Assembly: GCA_012934845.2 (NCBI GenBank)
Contig: WNNJ02000433.1
Span: forward strand, 1-64,000
Direction of reading: 5' to 3'
DNA from: Pomphorhynchus laevis
Taxonomy: Eukaryota > Acanthocephala > Palaeacanthocephala > Echinorhynchida > Pomphorhynchidae
Length of the DNA: 64,000 nucleotides
In this document: piece after piece, positions 57,801 to 64,000 of the stretch
How the letters are laid out: the number at the start of each line of letters is the position of its first letter
Numbering within the stretch: position 1 is the first letter of the stretch
Notes under the pieces: generated by a model
What the model saw: only the letters and a program-made list of their open reading frames with translations
The model's database searches: none
What the model was told of the DNA's origin: nothing
Made by a program: the position numbers and the translations under genes

Positions 57801-60800
57801 TAATATTACGCATTGGCACATCTTTTTAATTTAAAAATAATAGTTAAAATTGTAAATTGAAATTGATAAATAATTTAAAATGATTTTTAATTTAAAAAAT
57901 ATTTACGTAACATGTATCTAGTCGCAACTGCCGTCATTATGAAATTGGACAAGAATTATTGGCCAAAGAATAAAATATTGATAAAAAAGAAATTATTATT
58001 AACAGATTTAATAAACATTTATATCTTACAATATAAATTATAACTAAAATTCATTTTCGACGACGATTTAATATAATTTAAATTAGTTTAAATTTAAATA
58101 TTTTAAATTAAAGTTATTACGTGTAAAATATTGATTTGACAAAGTAGATATTTCAAAATCCCATATTTTATATGAGCTATGACTTATGATATGATATATA
58201 TCTACTCACAAAATTTTTAATTGCTGAATTTAATATTTAGCAATTAAAATTAAAATTAATTTTTATTAATTTAGTTACAATAAATTTATCATGTCAAATA
58301 TTTAAATTTGACAATTTAAATATTTAAATTTTAAAACTCGATTGCTTTTTCACACTTGCCCAGATTTTGCTTTTATAAAGACGATATAATTTACTTATTT
58401 AATTTTTTACTTATCACATTTTATTTATTCCAATAAAATCTACGGAAATCATTTTTGTTATAAAACCTAGCATCTTAAGAATAGATTAATAATTGATGTC
58501 ATGAGTTGGAAACTACAATTATAACCTACCCATCTGTTCTCGAAGCAAGGGTGTTTAATTTTTGATATGTACGATGCAGGTGGAGATCTGGCGACATGTC
58601 CGTTTACATAAGTTTAGCTGAACGCTTCATTCGTAGGCATAGATACTAATAACTTTAACAGAGAACATCCTTTCAGTAACTAAGTAAATAAGTACTATTA
58701 GTGAGAAAATCAAATCAATCGCTCACTCTTTTCAGCTGGGATCCTTTGAATCCGTCAATAGTTATTCCATTGATCCTATGAATTTCATATCCTACGTCTA
58801 AATGATATTTGCCTGAATGTATTATGAACATTGAATCTATTGATGTGATTGATACCGCATATCGACCTGCACCCATTATGCCAAAGAGTGGTATTTCCCC
58901 TTTTTGTTTAATGATGATAACGGTTACCGGCACTGATAGCTTATTTGTTCTGTTACTGGAATGTGGAAAATCTGTAATAATTAAATTGCTTGTGGGCATT
59001 CCGTTTATAATATGATCAACTGTTCTGTCGCTGTGATCGTTGTTGTCTAAAGGGCTAGAAGTAACTCAGCAAAGTCCAGAGCTAACCGGATAACATTTTT
59101 AGAATTACATTTTTATTTTTTAAATCATATTTGAATTTATTTTGATGCGTTATCACACCAAAAACTGTAAATTATTATAATATAAGATATCATTGTATTA
59201 TTTTATAAAATTATCTTATTAATATTATTAATATTATTTTATCCCTTCCCAATAAAATCTACGTACCTGTAGATTTTATAAATCACTTCTGCCCTTTATT
59301 AAATTTGAATTTTTACTTTGTACAGGTTGTTGATGCGTTTGAATATTGTATAACGCATAAGAAATTTGCTCGATTAGGTTTTAACATTTGTGTTAATAAT
59401 GGACGTGGAATTCTTATTCGATCAAATGACTTTGTTGATAAACAAGAAAAATCTTTTGATGTAACCGTCAGACCTGTATTCATCCAAAGCAACGAAATTC
59501 CAACTATAGATGGTATATTTTTGAAATTAAAAGCCTTTTTTATTGAATATCTCTCCTCAATTTGTATATTGAGTTTAAATTTTTGAAATTTAAACTATTT
59601 TTTATTGAATATTTCTTGCACATTGAGTTTTATTTTAAATAATTTGTTTTTTTAGTGAAATAAAAGTATATTGCAATAAAATACGAGAAAAGGAAATAAT
59701 TTAATTTTAGTTAATAAGCTCTGTAATCATTGGGTAAATTAATGGTCATAGAGGAGAACCATTTATTACAGGATCAATGATCTTGAAGAGTCAGTCTCCT
59801 CAATGACCGAAAATGGTCAATGTCTGCTAAAGTGTATTATATCTTCATAGTACATTTGATTGAATACTATATTAATTGCAATGTTAAATGTATATTTAAC
59901 CATTGCTACTTATGCTATTTACTTAGACAAGATAATTTAGTTGCTATGCTTCTTCAAAGGTCAACAATCTTTAATCCAGTTTCGATTTCCTGCGAAATTG
60001 AGTTCAACTGTTCCGTGGATTGATTGCCCATCAAGCTTACAAATAACAAATTCGCCTAGAACATTTATGATTAAAATAAATCGCAATACGTCATCGTTGC
60101 CTGCTAACAATGTCTACTTTGGTAAAGTAGTTTTGTGTGCTGAAGAAAATAACATTCAATACGATTTCGTACCTGTTACGTACATTAAACCAAAAGAGTA
60201 AGTTTTTAAGTCATTTTATACAAGAATACAATTTAGCCTTTATTCGTTTTAACACCTCAGGATATCATAAAGCGTCAGTAAGCTTTACTATTAGCCAACA
60301 AACTAAAGCTTTTTGTCTAAAAGTATAGTTATGCTAGTGTAGATTGATGCTACAATTGATACTACTGGATTGATTCACATTAATGATGTGAATTGTCGTC
60401 CACAATAACTGTTTAATTATATGTCGTTAGTTTAATAAAATAAATTAAATTTTTATTTAATTAAATTAATTTTTAATTTATAATAAATTTTATAAATAAT
60501 AGTAAATTTTCGAAGTTCTTCGTATAAGACATGATTAAAGAGTATCAATTCGGCAATTTAAACATTTTATTTTGGCAATTTATTTTCATACAAATAAGAT
60601 TAGATTCTTATATTTTATTTTTTTAATAAAATATATTTTAATATATTTTAATAGTGATAATAATGACTATATTAAAACATGACTGCGTTAGCGTTCAATC
60701 ATTGTCCTAAATTGTCATCATTTCAGATATCTTTTAATATCTTTCTATCTTTTTGATAGATTGTTATATCTTTTTATCTTACAAACATTTTTGTATATAT

Positions 60801-63800
60801 TTTGCAAATAAATTGTGAAAATTATGAACGTTTTATGTAATTTACAAATTATGTAAATAGTTTAATGTAAGAAGTTTAAAAGCAATGCACAAATATAGTC
60901 AGATAAGTGAACTATGTTTTCATGCGAAGTATCCAGATGGAACTGACTGTTCCCGGCGAGGTTTTCCCGAATGCATGCCGCGTTTACCCTTTGAATTGCC
61001 GTCTTTTTGAGTGGAAGTAAAAAGGTCTTTGCTCGCCGGCCATTTTCACAATGTATGCTAACCATTTAAATTGTTAAAATTATTATGTAATTATGAAAAT
61101 TATTATAAAAATTATCAGAGTTTTTATTTTATGTTTAATTTTATTTCGGTAATTGATATAATTAGTAAAGATTGAAGTGCTCGTATTTCGTCTTATCCAA
61201 ACATTTTTTGAAAATATCCTAAAATAAATTGCGGTAATTGTTTATTCGTTATTTGAGTCATACTAACCATGAGAGTAACATAACAGTTTCAACTAGCTCA
61301 CAAATGAATTTTTTCCTAAAACGTCTTTTAGTAAAATCCTCTACTTTCAAATTGTCGTAATTCAATTCAATTTTCTATCTGATGGCGTTATGAATGCGAT
61401 CAGTAATTTAGTTGTGATTGATTGCAACGTTTTCGTTGCAATCAATTTTGTCATTGTTGCGGTCAATTACGAAATATTGTTTTGGCAATTCATAACAAAG
61501 TCGTTGCTGTCAATGAAGTAGTAAAGAGCACAGAGGAATTTTTTAAATTAAAAAATCCTCTGAACTCTTTATTATTGGCAATTGGAATGGGAGTTCTCTC
61601 AAAAAAAGGAATATAATAGTCGTTATTGGTTTAGTATTCTCAAAGCTATTACGCTATATATTTAAAAGTTAAAAAATCATTGTTTTATTTAGCGCTTTAA
61701 TTTTTGTTATTGATTTCGAGAGTTTAATTAGTCTATTCACAAATCAGTTTTTTTTTCTCATTTTATTATTATTTTGTTTTAAATAAAATGTTTTTATTTA
61801 AAAGGATGTGTGAAAAGAGTCTTTTATTTTAAGCAATTTAAAGCAGTATGGTTATACATGCCATACATGAGAATATAATATCTTTCCTCAACAAAGCCTG
61901 ATTGTTTGCATCTTATATTTTTACATTGAATTTTAACCAAAAGGTGGTTTTAAAGCCACTTTAAAACTTCTGGTCTTAAAGCCAATTAATTTGATTTTTT
62001 GTTAAAAAATTTTATAATTTTTCTGAAGATTTCCAAGCCATCAGGTGAACATAAAAAGCGGAATCTAAGAAATACAGATTTTAAAATATAACGCTGACAT
62101 TATTCTTGCATTGGCACAAATAAAGTTACAAAATCTGGTTTTCATGTAAAACTACTTTTAGGCCACTTTTAAAACCACTTAGAGTCATTCATGTTATTTT
62201 GTAGTCATTCAGGATATTTTCGAAAAAATGTTATACATAAATAATAAATCGATTAATAATAAAACTATTCGCTTTAAAAAATTACTTCGTTAATTAATTA
62301 ATTAATTATTAATTTATAAATAAATAAATTTATTATTAATTAAATTAATTATTAATAAATTAATAATTATTAATATTATTATTAATAATTATTATTAATA
62401 ATTATTATTATAATTATTATTCGATCATTAAAAGTGAAAGCTTATTATTGATTAATAGATTTTTGTAATAAATTTTATTTTAGAATATCTTGTAACGATG
62501 GATATTTAAAATTGGGACGATTTAAGTTGAGTCCAGGTCAACTGAAGCGCAATTTTCTAAAGCTTAACTTTGAATGTAAAAGGGCAAGTAGGTAGAATTT
62601 TACAATGAACTTTCGGGTTTTTATGCTAACAATTCGTTTAGCAATTTTACTTCGCAATGAGCAATTGAGTACGGTTGAGTGTCCTAGTGTATTTATCGCG
62701 CACACAAATTTCCACAATGTGGATTTGCCATTCACTTCAGCGTGCTCTAAGAAAGTCATAAAGTTATTTCCAGGACAGACATCAGAAATAAACTTCATGG
62801 TTGATACGAATAATATATTGGAAATTTGTATTGGCAAATTCTGGAATTCGACAAGCGACGGAATCTCTATCCTTTCAGCTTATGTCATTTGGTCACCTAT
62901 TATTTGCACGAACTCAGATATATGGCTGTCCAGTTCTTCTTTATGTACAAATATCCGAATGTACCTTGCCTTCGATCCTAAGAAACTTAATTCTGACATC
63001 ATCCACGAATGTTCTTCAATTTCCGACGATGTTGTTCAAACGAACTCACAGCAATGTCAGTCTAATAACGATCATGACGAATACAATAATCTTTGCTCTT
63101 TTATTAAACTGCCTGGAATTGTTAACAACGGTGATGTACAAGTATCCGTTGAATGGACAAGCTGGTTATTTTCTGTTCGTCCATCGGATACACAGATACA
63201 ACTTGTAACAACACTCAAAAGCAAGAAGAATCTGTTTCGTAGACAATTCACTTACAAGTTTTCAACGGTAAAATTCGTCTCACATAATAATTTTATAAGC
63301 ACTTGGTATTTTAATAAACTCGTTCTTAATTGAAATCAATATTTAATATTAAATATTTAATATGTTTATTTATGTATATTTGGCGAAGCATCCCGAGAGT
63401 GCAATTAAAAAGGACTGTTCAAGTTCAATTTTTACAATTGATAAGGGCTGCGTGTCCAGCCAAAATATCGATAACATTGTTTTTTGATTTGCACTCTCGG
63501 GATGCTTCGCCACAAACATATTGATTTTACACCAAATGTAATCTTGTTTGAATTTATTTGTATTTTACTTTAAAACGTTAATACGTTTCCCGATGATATC
63601 GCCGTGCGCTACAGCTATGCAAAGACGCCCCTCCTCGCTGCCCTTGCGGCTCAACGATATCACTTGTGCATTACATATCATGCCCTAATGCAGGCCACCT
63701 CTCGATCAGGCACGACTCAGTACGAGACATAATCGCAAAGACACTCACCGTAGATTGCGACAATGTATCTGTCGAACTAATGTTTCATCCGATCGACGCC

Positions 63801-64000
63801 AAAATTCGTTACTGTTTCTGTTATTTAATTCTGTTATTTACCGTTTCTGTTATTTAATTATCTTTTCGAATTTAGACTTGTAAAAATGAAATTACAGTAG
63901 ACATTCCTGTTCTTCAAGATATACTGTATGATTGTCCTTTAATTTCACAAATGTGGATGTTATTCGACTCGCATAGGCAGTACCACGGATCCGGTGATGC
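48733..64000 (+). CDS. TPP2: tripeptidyl-peptidase II (TPP2), 3' end outside window
   Basis: TPP2 is a very large cytosolic serine peptidase of the subtilisin type; it removes tripeptides from N-termini of peptides released by the proteasome. Sixteen exons (listed separately) join with consistent phases to about 936 residues. Catalytic residues seen: Asp35 in ILDTGIDPG, His275 in [12 protein letters not shown], Asn369 in SSAGNEGP and Ser457 in [12 protein letters not shown]. The long insert between Asp and His, and the C-terminal beta-rich domains ([39 protein letters not shown]), are specific to TPP2. No stop or frameshift is found, so the gene looks intact. Animal TPP2 is near 1250 residues, so about a quarter lies to the right. 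Five introns exceed 2 kb; several are 44-54 nt. Confidence 0.93.
49551..49685 (+). CDS. TPP2: TPP2 exon 2
   Basis: 45 codons, acceptor TTGCTTAG, donor [26 protein letters not shown], ending [12 protein letters not shown]. Typical 'DTTGSGDV' and 'GLSGR.L' blocks of TPP2. Confidence 0.9.
49779..49874 (+). CDS. TPP2: TPP2 exon 3
   Basis: 32 codons between TATTTAG and [26 protein letters not shown], ending SLRERCE. Confidence 0.88.
49966..50061 (+). CDS. TPP2: TPP2 exon 4
   Basis: 32 codons between TTAACAG and [26 protein letters not shown], ending SKVNNT. Charged linker region between the catalytic Asp and His. Confidence 0.85.
50520..50653 (+). CDS. TPP2: TPP2 exon 5
   Basis: 134 bases from TGCTACTAG to [26 protein letters not shown], then [17 protein letters not shown]. 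'YDCLVW' is a TPP2 landmark. Ends in phase 2 before a 44-nt intron. Confidence 0.88.
50698..50906 (+). CDS. TPP2: TPP2 exon 6
   Basis: 209 bases: [20 protein letters not shown], then [20 protein letters not shown] and [10 protein letters not shown]. Donor GTAATT. The following 2.6-kb intron carries a Penelope element. Confidence 0.88.
51520..53050 (+). mobile_element. Penelope-like element in TPP2 intron 6
   Basis: Sense orientation relative to TPP2. One frame from 51528 to 52439, with three in-frame stops (51822, 51828, 52056), gives [20 protein letters not shown] (motif A), [17 protein letters not shown] (motif B), [15 protein letters not shown] (motif C) and [10 protein letters not shown]. 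After a frameshift, 52466-52897 carries the GIY-YIG part: [20 protein letters not shown] and ALSHESH. A hammerhead-like 3' motif (cctgaggaagacccctagag, then tgttgaaacg) follows at 53017-53046. The RT N-terminus is missing, so it is 5'-truncated and inactive. Confidence 0.82.
53515..53666 (+). CDS. TPP2: TPP2 exon 7, catalytic His
   Basis: 152 bases from ACTGATAG to [26 protein letters not shown], then [20 protein letters not shown]. Holds the catalytic His and the conserved GVAPGA. Confidence 0.92.
53713..53789 (+). CDS. TPP2: TPP2 exon 8
   Basis: 77 bases after a 46-nt intron: [20 protein letters not shown]. 'DL.NYSYGE' is a family block. Ends in phase 2 before GTATGT. Confidence 0.9.
54563..54690 (+). 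CDS. TPP2: TPP2 exon 9, oxyanion Asn
   Basis: 128 bases after [28 protein letters not shown], then [19 protein letters not shown]. Contains the oxyanion-hole Asn. Followed by a 51-nt intron. Confidence 0.92.
54742..54978 (+). CDS. TPP2: TPP2 exon 10, catalytic Ser
   Basis: 237 bases: [40 protein letters not shown], then [11 protein letters not shown] with the catalytic Ser. The donor is taken as GTATTC at 54979 because it restores ALILSGLK in phase with exon 11. The residues just before it (CC) replace the usual GI/GV. Confidence 0.9.
55180..55420. other. GC-richer island with imperfect hairpin, TPP2 intron 10
   Basis: About 240 bp markedly less AT-rich than the rest of the intron. At 55203-55241, 'cacgggcttgg' can pair with 'ccaagccgtg' (one bulged G) around a 17-nt loop. 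Translations are broken. It could be a decayed element end or an RNA structure; no family is assigned. Confidence 0.35.
57177..57304 (+). CDS. TPP2: TPP2 exon 11
   Basis: 128 bases: [20 protein letters not shown], then [20 protein letters not shown] and LIQ. The end of the catalytic domain. Donor GTGAGC. Confidence 0.9.
58727..59047 (-). CDS. PDZ-like exon, antisense in TPP2 intron 11
   Basis: The minus-strand frame is open for about 107 codons between an acceptor-like CCCTTTAG and a donor GTGAGC. It includes [40 protein letters not shown] and [20 protein letters not shown]. The pattern (beta strand, glycine loop, hydrophobic strands, G-x-x-I-x-x-I-N-G) is that of a PDZ domain, a peptide-binding fold. 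The carboxylate loop (usually GLGF) is altered (PLFGIMG). No second exon is tied to it; it may be part of a nested antisense gene or an exon carried in by a rearrangement. Confidence 0.5.
59326..59512 (+). CDS. TPP2: TPP2 exon 12
   Basis: 187 bases after [29 protein letters not shown], then [10 protein letters not shown] and [18 protein letters not shown]. Matches the start of the C-terminal region ('NNRGIYLR'). Confidence 0.88.
59960..60197 (+). CDS. TPP2: TPP2 exon 13
   Basis: 238 bases after [28 protein letters not shown], then [20 protein letters not shown] and [10 protein letters not shown]. 'W..CP..L' is conserved. Donor GTAAGT. Confidence 0.88.
60860..61065 (-). other. unidentified open stretch, TPP2 intron 13
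   Basis: A 67-codon minus-strand frame ([20 protein letters not shown], then [15 protein letters not shown]) in a locally GC-richer patch. No family recognised and no splice context that can be defended. Probably non-coding or a decayed element. Confidence 0.2.
61417..61446. repeat. 13-bp stem hairpin
   Basis: attgattgcaacg-tttt-cgttgcaatcaat: a perfect 13-bp stem with a 4-nt loop, in TPP2 intron 13. Confidence 0.6.
62484..62587 (+). CDS. TPP2: TPP2 exon 14
   Basis: 104 bases after [29 protein letters not shown], then [14 protein letters not shown]. Donor GTAGGT begins a 54-nt intron that contains a GCTAAC branch-like site. Without splicing, a TAG would end the frame at once. Confidence 0.82.
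62642..63267 (+). CDS. TPP2: TPP2 exon 15
   Basis: 626 bases: [20 protein letters not shown], then [40 protein letters not shown] and [10 protein letters not shown]. The donor GTAAAA at 63268 is chosen over reading to the TGA at 63331 because the next exon continues the family match in phase 0. Confidence 0.85.
63381..63512. mobile_element. 132-bp MITE-like element with 24-bp inverted ends
   Basis: The left end tggcgaagcatcccgagagt followed by gcaa (63381-63404) is the exact reverse complement of 63489-63512. The 84-bp interior has no coding capacity. No clear target-site duplication is seen beside it. It lies in TPP2 intron 15. Perfect terminal repeats in otherwise diverged sequence suggest a fairly recent non-autonomous DNA transposon; the superfamily cannot be assigned. 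Confidence 0.6.
63580..63800 (+). pseudogene. RLE-type retroelement nuclease fragment, TPP2 intron 15
   Basis: Frames read [15 protein letters not shown] and then, after a shift, [20 protein letters not shown] and [13 protein letters not shown]. This is the knuckle/RHD portion found at 45.7, 47.4 and 34.6 kb. It is a small, doubly truncated piece. Confidence 0.65.
63876..64000 (+). CDS. TPP2: TPP2 exon 16, cut by window edge
   Basis: Begins after [28 protein letters not shown], then [20 protein letters not shown] and DA. This matches the 'QLW.IFD..K...GSGDA' block of TPP2. It continues past base 64000. Confidence 0.88.

Noticed and set aside
62605-63333. TPP2 reading from ATG 62605 to TGA 63331 as a complete C-terminus
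   Set aside because: Splicing at 62588-62641 and at 63268 keeps phase and gives a better family match, with exon 16 continuing TPP2 to the window edge.

Overview
The window is AT-rich invertebrate DNA that carries parts of two spliced housekeeping genes, separated and invaded by a dense nest of dead retroelements. The basis for calling it animal DNA is spliced TPP2 and SURF1 genes, GT-AG introns ranging from 40 nt to several kb, CR1/L2-like LINEs, Penelope-like elements, and LINE-like elements with a restriction-like endonuclease. The species cannot be fixed from the sequence. There are no operons, CRISPR arrays or rRNA genes, and I found no convincing tRNA.

Region 1 (1-17.4 kb, minus strand gene): SURF1, a mitochondrial cytochrome c oxidase assembly factor, is spread over about 10 kb as small exons at 17234-17355, 11314-11529, 7765-7834 and 7559-7724. 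All junction phases agree. A terminal exon near 7346-7415 is possible, and the N-terminal exon is not found. Its introns hold several Penelope fragments: an inverted duplicate pair at 2.9-4.7 and 12.2-13.8 kb (the left arm lies beyond the gene), a rearranged near-complete copy at 13.8-15.5 kb, a 1.1-kb palindrome at 9.76-10.86 kb, and hammerhead-like 3' ends. A ~168-bp tandem repeat at 17.29-17.97 kb is built from the edge of a SURF1 exon.

Region 2 (18-48 kb): a retroelement island of about 30 kb with no host gene recognised. Family A (L2/CR1-like, plus strand) has a long copy at 18.5-22.7 kb, a second at 24.3-28.4 kb interrupted by two younger family A insertions, and 5'-truncated copies at 22.7 and 32.7 kb. 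Family C (CR1-like, minus) covers 35.2-39.4 kb. Family D is a 3' fragment at 39.5-40.7 kb. Family B (40.8-45.3 kb, plus) is the best preserved LINE, with 20-bp 5' repeats, overlapping ORF1 and ORF2 and only a few lesions. A different lineage, with an RT followed by a CCHC knuckle and an R2-like restriction-like endonuclease, occurs as fragments at 15.7, 31.4/34.2, 45.3, 46.6 and 63.6 kb.

Region 3 (48.7-64 kb, plus strand gene): tripeptidyl-peptidase II (TPP2), a giant cytosolic subtilisin-type peptidase that acts downstream of the proteasome. Sixteen phase-consistent exons encode about 936 residues with the catalytic Asp, His, Asn and Ser intact; the gene runs off the right edge. Its introns contain a Penelope element, an antisense PDZ-like exon, a 132-bp inverted-terminal-repeat element and a retroelement fragment.

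Most retroelement reading frames are broken and are described as pseudogenes. Exon boundaries were read by eye from splice consensus, phase and family resemblance, without alignment software.
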